This document shows positions 46,001 to 53,810 of a stretch of DNA of 61,160 nt, piece after piece. The notes below the pieces were generated by a model. It worked only from the letters and a program-made list of their open reading frames with translations, did not search any database and had not been told where the DNA came from. The DNA is taken from NCBI GenBank assembly GCA_938049225.1, contig CALICM010000010.1, positions 1-61,160 on the forward strand, read 5' to 3'. Position 1 is the first letter of the stretch; each line of letters starts with the position of its first letter. This DNA is from an uncultured Paracoccaceae bacterium. GTDB lineage: Bacteria > Pseudomonadota > Alphaproteobacteria > Rhodobacterales > Rhodobacteraceae. The position numbers were made by a program, and so were the translations under genes.

Positions 46001-47672
46001 GCAAGCCAGCTTGGAGGGCCGCGTGCCGCTCGCGCCACAGGCGGGGGCGATGGATGTGCAGGTCGACCTGCGGCAGCTGTCGTTGTCGATGCTGGATCCG
46101 CTTATCGGTAACCAGGGGCTGGTGGGCACAGCCACGGCGCAGGCGCAGGTGCGCGGGGCCTTGGCTGCGCCTGAGGTGGATTTCAACGCCAGCGTCCAGG
46201 GGTTGTCTGCGCGGGTTCTGGCGTCAAATGGAGTTGGGGCGGCCAGCGTGCAAGCCCAGGGGCGCTTCGCGGACAACACGATTAACTTTCAACAGGTCAC
46301 GCTGCGCGGCGGCGAGAACCTGCAGTTCATCGCCCAGGGACAGCTCCCCCTGTCTGGCCCAGGTTTGGACATCGAGGCATCGGGCCGTGTCCCGCTGTCG
46401 CTGGCCAATGTCGCCCTGGCGGGGTCCCAAGCCCAGGCAAGCGGCACGGTGGATGTCGCCGTCACAGCCCGCGGCGCGCTGACAGATCCCGATTTGCAGG
46501 GCACCGCCCGGTTGCGTGGGGGCAGTTTCACCAGCCAACCGCTAAACCTGCGCTTGGATGCAATTACCCTGGATGCGCGTCTGGCGGACGATCGTGTGAC
46601 GATCGAAACCGGCTCAGCCGCGCTTTCCACTGGCGGGCGGATCACTTTGGGCGGAAGCGTGGGCATCACAGCCGGCAGCGGCTTTCCGGCGGATCTGCGG
46701 CTGGAACTGCGACAAGGTGTTTACTCAGATGGCGAGATCTTCACAACAAGGGCCAATGCGAACCTCACCCTGACCGGGCCGATCATGGATGGTGGACAAG
46801 TCACCGGCAATGTCAGTCTTTTGGAAACCGAGGTGACCATCCCAAGCAGCTTTGGCATCAACGCGGGCGTTCTGCTGGATGTTGATCATCGAAACCCCCC
46901 GCGCGATGTGGTTTTGACATTGGATCGCGCTGGGCTGAGGGGGGAGGCGGAAACCGACAGCGGTCCCGGCCTGGCGCTGGGGCTGGATATCCGTGTTCGT
47001 GTTCCAAACGAGCTGTTTATCCGCGGGCGGGGCCTGGACGCCGAGCTGGGCGGGCGGATCAGGCTGCGCGGGACGACCCAAGACATTGTGCCCACCGGCG
47101 CGATTGAGTTGATCCGTGGGCGCATCAATGTGTTGGGTCAGCGGATTAATTTCAACGAAGGCACGGTCACTCTGCTGGGCTCTTTTGATCCGGTGATCCG
47201 TCTTGTCGCGCAGACGGAATCGGGTGATGGCACGGCAATTTCGGTGATCGTCGAGGGACCGGCTTCTGATCCGCAGATCACGTTTTCCTCGTCGCCGGAA
47301 CTGCCTCAAGACGAGGTTTTGGCGCTGCTTATCTTTGATCGCAACGTGTCGGATCTGTCGCCGTTTCAAATCGCACAACTTGCCGCAGCGGCGGCGACGT
47401 TGTCCGGGCGCGGTGGCAATGGGTTGGTCGAGGGGTTGCGCGGCGCCACAGGGCTGGCAAATTTGGACGTAACCTCGGGCGACGATGGCGCCGTGGGCGT
47501 GCGCGCGGGCGCCTATATCAGCGAGAACATCTATCTGGATGTCGAGGCGGACAGCGCTGGCGATAGCAAGGCAACGATTAACCTGGACATCACGGAAACA
47601 GTGCGGGGCCGGGTCAGCGTGGACAACGATGGGCAAAGTACGCTGGGGATCTTCTTCGAACGGGATTACTAA
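43053..47672 (+). CDS. tamB: Translocation/assembly module inner-membrane protein TamB
   Basis: Predicted 1539-residue AsmA-like/TamB protein, thought to form a long periplasmic beta-groove bridging inner and outer membranes for lipid transport and autotransporter assembly. N-terminal membrane segment (VLVFLALWSSVTWA), then repetitive strand-rich sequence, and a C-terminal TamB (DUF490) domain from about residue 1180 (INVLGQRINFNEGTVTLLGS, ELPQDEVLALLIFDR). Ends in FFERDY. Length is usual for alphaproteobacterial TamB (1200-1600). Confidence 0.94.
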   Translation: MRWICRVLVFLALWSSVTWAQDAPVEGADDNGFIINLLQKQLSTESRKIRLSGVEGVLSSAATVARITISDTEGIWLQIDNAQIVWTRSALLSGRVEVETLSAERIEVRRRPVPEPGLPDPAAGSFSVPELPVSVELGTLSVETIVLGEALLGTAAELQAEGRLKLADGVLDAALQLNRLDGPGGTFDLSAVFDNSDQSVSVDLSVSEPQGGVAATLMGIEGAPPLETRVEARGSLTDLNATLDFKVDGVDLLDGRVAVRTAEGGRNFALGLTGRLQPLLPPNLHDFFARQSDVLINGKLREDGGIDLSRLDIDSGGLQVQATVSLAPDRFPDAIEATIRLAAPDGGPLVLPVGDGTTTLRNGQFQLSFGGTERWLGFLQVSDLTTGNVTLGDIRAQLGGQLQNPSDPAARRVTINVDGAVAEMSSTDAGVARALGDQITIALGLDWTANAPLRIDTARVEGEGLLVDLVGALDDGEFSGRAALQIAQLATFSGIAGRELSGQVDTSVSGQVAPLSGAFSVTLDGAAQDLAVGVPQVDALLTGAVELAGLIARDENGIRAEGFRLGSDAAQITADGIYATQGTDFSLNATLDDLGRITPEVTGGAQVLVRATGGVENLQLNVSAEVPEGTLRGRPLRGARVAITASGDSLSDLGGTLDGGAQIGEIPVELGGQFSIDDDVQRLREFLLSVGDSRFAGTLARGADGLIAGTVDIAAPEVAEVAGLLKSDASGAVDVRLVLSRSIARQRARLVGRVRDLVLPQGSLGAADVDLILTDLFAVPQVAGSLVARDAVANGFALDRLALTAEAVEARTVFQAEATLENGTEASLAGAVSDLDPGLLVALDALRLQSPRQAMVLQAPAEMRLVGGEATLSPLDLSVGDGRLRVEGTYGAAIALDLVMEALPLDLVNDVVPDVGAGGSVSGTARISGTAAAPEAVFSLSAKEVTAAAARDLGVPPLTLTAEGSTTASLMDLQAEVTAGTALQASLEGRVPLAPQAGAMDVQVDLRQLSLSMLDPLIGNQGLVGTATAQAQVRGALAAPEVDFNASVQGLSARVLASNGVGAASVQAQGRFADNTINFQQVTLRGGENLQFIAQGQLPLSGPGLDIEASGRVPLSLANVALAGSQAQASGTVDVAVTARGALTDPDLQGTARLRGGSFTSQPLNLRLDAITLDARLADDRVTIETGSAALSTGGRITLGGSVGITAGSGFPADLRLELRQGVYSDGEIFTTRANANLTLTGPIMDGGQVTGNVSLLETEVTIPSSFGINAGVLLDVDHRNPPRDVVLTLDRAGLRGEAETDSGPGLALGLDIRVRVPNELFIRGRGLDAELGGRIRLRGTTQDIVPTGAIELIRGRINVLGQRINFNEGTVTLLGSFDPVIRLVAQTESGDGTAISVIVEGPASDPQITFSSSPELPQDEVLALLIFDRNVSDLSPFQIAQLAAAAATLSGRGGNGLVEGLRGATGLANLDVTSGDDGAVGVRAGAYISENIYLDVEADSAGDSKATINLDITETVRGRVSVDNDGQSTLGIFFERDY

Positions 47673-47673
47673 C

Positions 47674-47698
47674 GCGTTTCGACTTTAACTCGAAGCGT
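47674..47698 (+). terminator. Weak stem-loop after tamB
   Basis: CGTTTCGA and TCGAAGCG form an imperfect stem around ACTTTAAC-type loop sequence directly after the tamB stop. There is no T-run, so termination is uncertain. Confidence 0.25.
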
Positions 47699-47723
47699 CG
47701 CTGATCGGTTTTGTGTTCAAGCC

Positions 47724-47747
47724 GATTTCGATTTCGATTCCGATTTC
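47724..47747. repeat. Short tandem repeat (GATTTC x4)
   Basis: Four consecutive hexamers, three GATTTC and one GATTCC, lie in the intergenic region between tamB and the Crp/Fnr gene, 214 bases before the latter. Copy number may vary between strains. A long T-run (47771-47778) follows. Confidence 0.6.
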
Positions 47748-47960
47748 GGTCGAGATGCTATAGGTCAGCGTCTTTTTTTTGCGTTTTGGGCTAAAAACAT
47801 CCTGATTTGGCGTGCTAATCCGCACGCTCCGCTGCTTTTCTTGCAACTATGGGCCGTGAACCCAACATGCGCGGTCTTGCGAATGTGTCGAGATAAGGTA
47901 AAGTTTTGCTCGGGGTCGACGCTGGCAAAGGCCGAAGCACAGTGGCGAAGGGCGGGGACG

Positions 47961-48671
47961 ATGGCACTGAAATACAACGCAAATCTGGAAGTTCAATATC
48001 CCGAGAAGACCATACTCGGGCGGATCAGCGACACATCACGCGCCGCTATGCGCGAGGTTTGGACGGAAAAGACCTTTGCGCCAGGTCAGTTGATCTTGGA
48101 TGCCGAGGATGAGGGTGGCGAGGTTCTGATCCTGCTGCAAGGTGCGGCCCGGGCCGCGAATTTCTCGTCCAAAGGGCGCGAGGTGTCGTTCTCCGCGATC
48201 CAAGAAGGCGATTGTTTTGGCGAGTTCTCGATGATCGATGGCGCCGCGCGTTCGGCCAGTGTCTTGGCGATGGATCGCACCCGCGTGGCGTTGATCACGG
48301 ATACGATGTTCCGCAAATTGCTGGCGGATCATCCAGATTTGTCGATGGCACTGATGCAGCATCTGGTCGACAAGCTGCGCGACCTAACCCGCCGCGTCAG
48401 TGAGTTCACCGCGTTGCGCGCCGACGATCGGATCCGGCTCGAGATCCTGCGCCAGTTCGAGGTGGCCCAAGGCTCGGACGGGTCGGCCTTGTTGGATAGC
48501 CCACCGACGCAAGCCGCACTGGCCGCGTTTGTGTTTACCAACCGCGAGGCGGTTGCGCGCGAGATCGGGCGGATGAAGCGCAAAAAGCTGATCGAGCGGC
48601 GGGGCCGGGCATTATTTGCCCCCTCGGTTGTGAAATTGGCCGAGTATCAGCAGGCGGAACACTTGGGCTGA
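47961..48671 (+). CDS. Crp/Fnr family transcriptional regulator
   Basis: Predicted 236-residue regulator. Start at 47961 (MALKYNANLEVQYPEK) follows GGGCGGGG; the frame is open further upstream. Cyclic-nucleotide-binding fold residues about 25-140 with GEFSMIDGAARSASV, which keeps the Glu and Arg-Ser pair of cAMP-binding CRP proteins. C-terminal HTH about 180-215 (TQAALAAFVFTNREAVAREI). It has a single Cys, so an FNR-type iron-sulfur sensor is excluded. It directly precedes the GTA spike genes and may control them or the polysaccharide cluster. Confidence 0.92.
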   Translation: MALKYNANLEVQYPEKTILGRISDTSRAAMREVWTEKTFAPGQLILDAEDEGGEVLILLQGAARAANFSSKGREVSFSAIQEGDCFGEFSMIDGAARSASVLAMDRTRVALITDTMFRKLLADHPDLSMALMQHLVDKLRDLTRRVSEFTALRADDRIRLEILRQFEVAQGSDGSALLDSPPTQAALAAFVFTNREAVAREIGRMKRKKLIERRGRALFAPSVVKLAEYQQAEHLG

Positions 48672-48692
48672 GAACGCCCACTTAGGGGCGTC

Positions 48693-48701
48693 TTAACCAA
48701 G
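48693..48701 (+). promoter_or_regulatory. CtrA half-site-like motif upstream of the spike genes
   Basis: TTAACCAAG, 151 bases before the first spike gene, is identical to the 9-mer upstream of fliM. In Rhodobacter capsulatus, CtrA is required for GTA production and release, so a CtrA-type site here would make sense. It is inference from motif similarity only. Confidence 0.3.
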
Positions 48702-48851
48702 CTATAGCATAAACACCGCCGCTGCCCGTGCCGCGGATCACCTGCGGCTGGCGCAACAAATCACGAGACATTCAGCTTGACCTGCCGCTGGGCCTGGGCC
48801 GCCGCTATGCGGTCGATCCCTTTGTGCAGGCCGGACATGGGAAACATTGCT

Positions 48852-49118
48852 ATGACAAATCCGTTCAGCCGCCGCGCCTCCTCGCTTTCTGGTCCGGGCA
48901 TCGATTATGTGCCGGTCACGCCCGATGATGGTGCTGATCTGCCAGCAGTCGCGGCTTCGATCTATGTCGAAGGGGGCGGCGCGGTCAGCTTTGTCAGCAT
49001 CAAGGGTGAAACGCGCACCGTCACGGTGCCGGACTTTGGCTGGGTGATCTGCGGCGCGCTGCGGGTACTGGCCACCGGCACGACGGCCAGCGGGATCCAT
49101 GCCGTGGTGGTTTCATGA
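48852..49118 (+). CDS. ghsA: GTA head-spike base protein, GhsA-like
   Basis: Predicted 88-residue protein beginning MTNPFSRRASSLSGPGIDYV and containing VYVEGGG-like strand SIYVEGGGAVSF and VTVPDFGWVICGALRV. This matches the small spike-base family (RCAP_rcc01079 type) of the R. capsulatus gene transfer agent, in which GhsA anchors the receptor-binding head spike to the capsid. Start at 48852 is chosen from family similarity; the ribosome binding site is weak. It overlaps the next gene as ATGA. No other GTA structural genes lie in the window, as in R. capsulatus where the spike locus is separate from the main cluster. Confidence 0.82.
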   Translation: MTNPFSRRASSLSGPGIDYVPVTPDDGADLPAVAASIYVEGGGAVSFVSIKGETRTVTVPDFGWVICGALRVLATGTTASGIHAVVVS

Positions 49119-50347
49119 GGTTCACCCCATCGCTAACCCTGGCCGCCGCCCATCGATGGGCGCGCGGTGTCGCGGGTGCCGCTGTTGGCCGCGTGGTCCC
49201 CGACGGGTTGATCCCGCCCGAGGCAGCGACGTTCGATGCGCTGACCGGGTGGACGCTCAGCGACGCTTGGTCGGCCGAAACCGGTGCCGTGCGCAAATCC
49301 ACCAGCAGCGGATCCGCTTTTGTGACGCGCGATGTGGACGTTCCGGCAGGCGACATTTGGGCCGCCTATACAGTTAAAGAGGCCACCGCGGGTTTCGTGG
49401 GTGTTCAGCTTCAGGGCCCTTTCGCCAATTATCCGTTGAATAACCGGGTCACGGCGCAGCATGTGGCGCGGTTCTCGGGGCCCGCGCATACGCGGATGCG
49501 GGTCTTGGGCAGCAACACCTTTGATGGCCTGGTCGAGGACGTCCAACTGGTCGATATGACCGCCTTGCTGGCGCAGCCGTCGGATATTTATATCATGGCC
49601 GGTCAGTCGCTTATGGCGGCCGAGCAGAAAAGCCTGCCGCCTGATCCGGACAAAGACTATTGGCTGCCGCGCTGCCTGTATTGGCCGGGCGTGGCGAACA
49701 ACACCTATGGCACCCAGGTTGACGAGGTGGCCGCCTGCACAGCGCCGATGCAGATGCTGTCGGCCAGCCAAGGGGTCAGCCCCGCGATCAGCTTCGCGCA
49801 ACAGATCGAGGGGGCGACGGCCGCTGGTCGCACGGTGCTGTTGCTGGCCTGTGCCGCTGGGGGATCGCGGTTGATCGGGGCGGATGCTGAATGGAACCCC
49901 GATGGCTCAGTGGGTGACGGCGGTGTGTTGTATGCGGGCATGCGGGACAGGGCGCTGGCGGCGCTTGCCTCGAAGCCTGGTAATGTGATCAGGGGTCTGG
50001 TCTGGGCCCAAGGCGAGAGCGATCGAACGCAGATCATGGACACCGAATATCCCCCGGCTTTCCAGGCCATGGTGTCCCGGCTACGCAGCGATCTGTCCCT
50101 GCCAAATCTGCCCCTTATGATCCTGGGGCCGATGCCGGATGATACTGCGCCTGTCCAGCCCCTGTTTATTCAAACGCAGGAAAGGCTGGATCAAGACAGC
50201 GGCCACCCGACGGCCATGGCCAATGTGCACTATGTCGCGCGCGAGGCGGGGTTTCTGTCCTCGGATGGCACGCACCCTGAACCAGAAGGCAATCGCCGGG
50301 TGGGCCGCGCAGCGGCACAGCGCTTTGTGGCGTTGGGCTACGTTTAA
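49115..50347 (+). CDS. ghsB: GTA head-spike fibre, GhsB-like, with SGNH/sialate O-acetylesterase-type domain
   Basis: Predicted 410-residue protein. The N-terminal about 150 residues are strand-rich (FVTRDVDVPAGDIWAAYTV) and probably form the spike shaft. The C-terminal part is an SGNH-hydrolase-like domain of the sialate O-acetylesterase group: block I IYIMAGQSLMA with the Ser, VWAQGESD, and DGTHPEPEGNRRVG with the Asp-x-x-His. In R. capsulatus, GhsB binds capsule on recipient cells. An intact-looking catalytic set suggests the spike may also deacetylate the polysaccharide, which is inference. It is 76 bases upstream of the polysaccharide polymerase gene. Confidence 0.8.
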   Translation: MRFTPSLTLAAAHRWARGVAGAAVGRVVPDGLIPPEAATFDALTGWTLSDAWSAETGAVRKSTSSGSAFVTRDVDVPAGDIWAAYTVKEATAGFVGVQLQGPFANYPLNNRVTAQHVARFSGPAHTRMRVLGSNTFDGLVEDVQLVDMTALLAQPSDIYIMAGQSLMAAEQKSLPPDPDKDYWLPRCLYWPGVANNTYGTQVDEVAACTAPMQMLSASQGVSPAISFAQQIEGATAAGRTVLLLACAAGGSRLIGADAEWNPDGSVGDGGVLYAGMRDRALAALASKPGNVIRGLVWAQGESDRTQIMDTEYPPAFQAMVSRLRSDLSLPNLPLMILGPMPDDTAPVQPLFIQTQERLDQDSGHPTAMANVHYVAREAGFLSSDGTHPEPEGNRRVGRAAAQRFVALGYV

Positions 50348-50423
50348 GGGGCGCGGGCGAGGGGAAGTTCCTATTTCGCGAAGGGCTGCCTTGCAGTACA
50401 ACCCTTGAGCGAAAGGTTGACGG

Positions 50424-51668
50424 ATGACCCTTGCCCCGCCCCCTCATCTGCCCGCCCAACGGGCCCCCGATGCGCGGCTGATCGGCTGGCTGGACGCGGC
50501 GTTTGCGCTCTATCTGATCGCTTGGATGGCCGAGGCCCTGGTTCGCCTTCCGCATCCCACCCTATTGACCATTTTGGCCTATACCTATTTCCTGCCGCGC
50601 TGCGTGTTCGCGGCACGATGGTTGGTGCCCACGGTGCTGCGGCATTGGCCGCTGCTGATTTATCCGGCGGTGTGCACCCTGTCGGCTCTGTGGTCGCTGA
50701 GCCCAATGGGCACATTGGTCGCCGCGGCGCAATTGTGGGTCACGGTCGTTATGGCCGTGTTTCTAGGGTGCCGCTTTGGGTTGGCGGGGCTTGCGGCGCT
50801 GGTGTTGTGGGCGCTTGGGCTGACGGTGGCAGCCTCGGCCGTTAATTTGGCGGGTGTTGGGCCGCCCAGCTTTGGGCCGGATGGGGGGTTTCAGGGGATT
50901 TACACGAATAAGAACGCCCTGGGCCAGCGGGGCGCGCTGCTGCTGCTGACGTTGATGCTGTTCCTGGTGGCCGGCGGGGCGCGTTGGCTTTGGGCGCTGT
51001 TGGCGCTGGGCGTCGTCGCGATGCTGGTTGTTTCGCAGTCCGTGACGGCAATTTTGGTGGGCTGTGCGGCGGCGGCTTTTTTCTTGGTGCTGGCCCTAAA
51101 GGCGGGTCGCGGGGTTCTTTGGGTCGTGGGGGTGACGGTGGTTGCTGTGATTGCCGTGACGATCTGGGTGCTCGAGATACAGCCGGTCACCGAAGCACTT
51201 GCGGTGCTGGGCAAGAACCACACGTTGACCGGGCGTACGCTGCTGTGGCGGTTGGCGTTGGACAAGGTCGAGGCGTTTCCGCTGCTGGGCATGGGCTATG
51301 CCGCTTATTGGCAAGCGCCGCAGTTCGCGGATGAGGTGCGCGTGATCACCGGGCTTTATGGTGGCAGTGTCGCATCGTTCCACAATTTTCTGCTTGAGAT
51401 ACTGACCATGCTGGGTCCCATTGGTTTGGCTGCGATACTTTCGTTTCTGGGTCACTGCGGGTGGGCGCTGCTGCGTCTGCCGCATGGACCGCTGGCGCTG
51501 TGGGCGCAGGTTAGTTTCGCGATGCTTGTGGGATTGTCGCTGCTTGGAAGCTCGCTGTACCGCCCGCACGAGGTGACGCTGCTGCTGGTGGTGGCGCTGG
51601 GCGTCGCGGCCTCGTCAGAGCGTGGCGGATCAGGCGGTTCATCGGCTTCTCGACCATTTGAAAGCTGA
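50424..51668 (+). CDS. O-antigen ligase/polymerase family membrane protein (ExoQ/Wzy-like)
   Basis: Predicted 414-residue inner-membrane protein with about 10-12 helices. Features of the Wzy_C/ExoQ family: GGFQGIYTNKNALGQRGALL, LTGRTLLWRLALDKVEAFPL and ASFHNFLLEILTMLG. It probably polymerises lipid-linked repeat units of the extracellular polysaccharide. The last 158 bases overlap the convergent acyltransferase gene; the Ser/Gly-rich C-terminal tail is therefore in the overlap. Confidence 0.9.
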   Translation: MTLAPPPHLPAQRAPDARLIGWLDAAFALYLIAWMAEALVRLPHPTLLTILAYTYFLPRCVFAARWLVPTVLRHWPLLIYPAVCTLSALWSLSPMGTLVAAAQLWVTVVMAVFLGCRFGLAGLAALVLWALGLTVAASAVNLAGVGPPSFGPDGGFQGIYTNKNALGQRGALLLLTLMLFLVAGGARWLWALLALGVVAMLVVSQSVTAILVGCAAAAFFLVLALKAGRGVLWVVGVTVVAVIAVTIWVLEIQPVTEALAVLGKNHTLTGRTLLWRLALDKVEAFPLLGMGYAAYWQAPQFADEVRVITGLYGGSVASFHNFLLEILTMLGPIGLAAILSFLGHCGWALLRLPHGPLALWAQVSFAMLVGLSLLGSSLYRPHEVTLLLVVALGVAASSERGGSGGSSASRPFES

Positions 51669-52617
51669 CGGCCGCCAAAGCCACGGTGAGGGCGAAGATG
51701 ATGATCGCGGCGCCCGGTGTGTCGGCCAGAATGCCTTCTAGCCCGCGCAAGAGCGGGCGGTGAAACAAATAAACCCCCAGCGACACCCGGCCCAGTGCCG
51801 CCAGCGGCCACCCGATCAGCCACCGTCCCGGTGACCGCACAGCCGAGGCCAGACACAAGGTAATCGCGGCTACCCTGAGTGGGTCAAGCCATAGCATGGG
51901 ATAGAACCCGCCCCAGATCTCGGCGCCAACCGCCCCCCTGAGGCCAGGAAGGTTTAGGACCAGCACAACGAGGGCGAGCCAGGGCACCCAACGGGCGGAG
52001 AGCCAACCTGGACCCGCCCCCATGGCGGCCAGCACACCCCCTATTGCGAAGGGCAGCAGGAAGGCCGGCAGAAGCGCGGCTTCGGTCACATAAAGACGCC
52101 AGAGCGCTGCCAGGACAAGGGTGCCACCAAGCAGAACGGCGCAGTGGCTCAACCCTAAACGCAAGCGCGCTGAGAGCGGCCAGATCAATAGGAATAGCGC
52201 GTAGAACTGCCCTTCGACCGGGATGGACCACAGTTCTTGCGGGGCGATCAGCAATGTGGCGGCGGGGATCAAGGCATCAGGAGCGGCGACGTTGTAGTAG
52301 GGCGCATAACCGGCCCAGGCCGCCGCCGCGGACACGCCCATAACCAGCCAATAGATCGGCAAAATCCGTGCCGCGCGTGCTGCGCAAAACCGCCAGGCCG
52401 CCGGGGCACTAAAGGGCTCAGCGCCATACAACCGAAACATCAGATAGCCGCTCAGCACAAAGAATAGCTGCACGCCCAGCTGCCCGGCCCCCTGTCCCAG
52501 CCAGCCCGGCAAAAGCCCGTCGTTTGCGGCGTGGCTGGCAAAGACCAGCAACACGGCCAGGCCGCGTACCTCGTCGAGGGCAGGCAGATGTTTGGACTGA
52601 GGGGCGTTTTGTGACAT
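51511..52617 (-). CDS. Acyltransferase 3 family protein (OafA/YrhL-like)
   Basis: Predicted 368-residue membrane acyltransferase, likely O-acetylating sugars of the polysaccharide. Motifs: LDEVRGLAVLLVFASHAAND with the catalytic His, GVQLFFVLSGYLMFRLYG, and about ten helices. The family core ends near VEKPMNRLIRH; about 35 further Pro/Ala-rich residues are encoded antisense to the polymerase gene. An earlier stop may have been lost, or the overlap may be real. Acetyl groups added here could be what the spike's esterase-like domain recognises. Confidence 0.9.
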   Translation of the reverse strand: MSQNAPQSKHLPALDEVRGLAVLLVFASHAANDGLLPGWLGQGAGQLGVQLFFVLSGYLMFRLYGAEPFSAPAAWRFCAARAARILPIYWLVMGVSAAAAWAGYAPYYNVAAPDALIPAATLLIAPQELWSIPVEGQFYALFLLIWPLSARLRLGLSHCAVLLGGTLVLAALWRLYVTEAALLPAFLLPFAIGGVLAAMGAGPGWLSARWVPWLALVVLVLNLPGLRGAVGAEIWGGFYPMLWLDPLRVAAITLCLASAVRSPGRWLIGWPLAALGRVSLGVYLFHRPLLRGLEGILADTPGAAIIIFALTVALAAVSFQMVEKPMNRLIRHALTRPRRPAPPPAAASPRAGGTASFQAATIPQASRN

Positions 52618-52703
52618 CGCTCAACTATTCGAAATCACGGTTAATTAAATCTAAACCGGAACAAGACTAACACGGCTCTAATCGAGGTTTAAGGACCCGC
52701 GAC

Positions 52704-53810
52704 ATGGCCGCTCTACTTACCATATTTGTTTTGTCGACCGGCGCTTTGGTTTATCCTTTCTTAATCTATCCATTGGTGCTTCGACTTTTGCCGAAGTGCT
52801 CGCCCGAACCGCGGACCGGGCCTATCCCCCGCCGGGCGGCATTGTTGATCGCCGCGCGCAATGAACGCGCGGTCCTACCGGATCTTTTGCGTCGCGTGCA
52901 GGCGCTGCGGGGCAGTTGGCCGGGCCTGCAGGTTTTGATTTGGCAGGATGGCTCGACCGACGGCTCGCGCGCGATACTGCAAGGCTGGCCCGCCGGGATC
53001 ACCGTGCTGCACAGCCCCAAACCAGTGGGTAAGGCGGCGGGGTTGCGGCAGCTTTTGAATGCGGTGGACCCAAGTGTCGATTTGCTGGTGTTCATGGACG
53101 CCAACACCGAGGCCGCGCCGCAGGCATTGGGCCATTTGCGGATGGTATTTGCAGATCCAAACATTGGGGCGGCTGCGGCGCGGTCGATCTCGACCGGACC
53201 AAAAACGGGGTTGGCGCGCCGCTATTGGGCGCTGGAGGAACATATCAAACGGCTTGAGAGCGCCACCGGCTCGACCATGGGCTGTGACGGCGCCTTTTGG
53301 GCCATCCGCCGTGACCTTTACAGCCCGGCGCAGGGGGCCGAGTGCGACGATTTCGTGCCCTCGATGCGGGTTTTGCAATTGGGGTATCGCGTCGTCTCGG
53401 CCGCGAATGCGGCGGTGTCTGAGCCTGCGATCAGCGACGCGCATGCACCGGCCCGCGCCGTTCGGATCGCGGCAGGCGCGTGGCATAGTCACCGGCGGTT
53501 GTGGCCCGGGTTACGCACCATGTCGCGGTTGGATCGGTTCAAATATCTCTCGCACAAACTGATGCGCTGGTTTGCAGGTCTTTGGCTGGCAATGGCGGCG
53601 ACGAGCGCTGCCGCAATCTTGGTTTTGGCGGATCAGGCAGCACTGTTGCTGAGTGTCATGGCTCTTGGGGCACTCGCGGGCCTGCTGCGGTTGCCCATAT
53701 GGCGCGGCGTGTTGCGCATCGGGTGGGGCTTTCTGGCGACCACTCTTGGCGTGATCCGCGCGCAGTTTGGCTATGGGGCGCGGCATTGGAACACGGTGCG
53801 GGATCCATGA
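52704..53810 (+). CDS. Glycosyltransferase family 2, membrane-bound
   Basis: Predicted 368-residue glycosyltransferase. N-terminal helix (LLTIFVLSTGALVYPFLIYP), GT2 catalytic domain about 40-270 (RRAALLIAARNERAVLPDLL; WQDGSTDGSRAI; FMDANTEAAPQALGH as the DxD-equivalent; ECDDFVPSMRVL), then two to three C-terminal helices. Resembles polysaccharide-building enzymes of the ExoU/IcaA type. It overlaps the next gene by 4 bases. Confidence 0.9.
   Translation: MAALLTIFVLSTGALVYPFLIYPLVLRLLPKCSPEPRTGPIPRRAALLIAARNERAVLPDLLRRVQALRGSWPGLQVLIWQDGSTDGSRAILQGWPAGITVLHSPKPVGKAAGLRQLLNAVDPSVDLLVFMDANTEAAPQALGHLRMVFADPNIGAAAARSISTGPKTGLARRYWALEEHIKRLESATGSTMGCDGAFWAIRRDLYSPAQGAECDDFVPSMRVLQLGYRVVSAANAAVSEPAISDAHAPARAVRIAAGAWHSHRRLWPGLRTMSRLDRFKYLSHKLMRWFAGLWLAMAATSAAAILVLADQAALLLSVMALGALAGLLRLPIWRGVLRIGWGFLATTLGVIRAQFGYGARHWNTVRDP

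Noticed and set aside
46725-47636. 303-codon minus-strand open frame
   Set aside because: Shadow of tamB in its conserved C-terminal domain.
48728-48928. 66-codon plus-strand frame upstream of ghsA
   Set aside because: Overlaps ghsA in another frame, no ribosome binding site and no known family.
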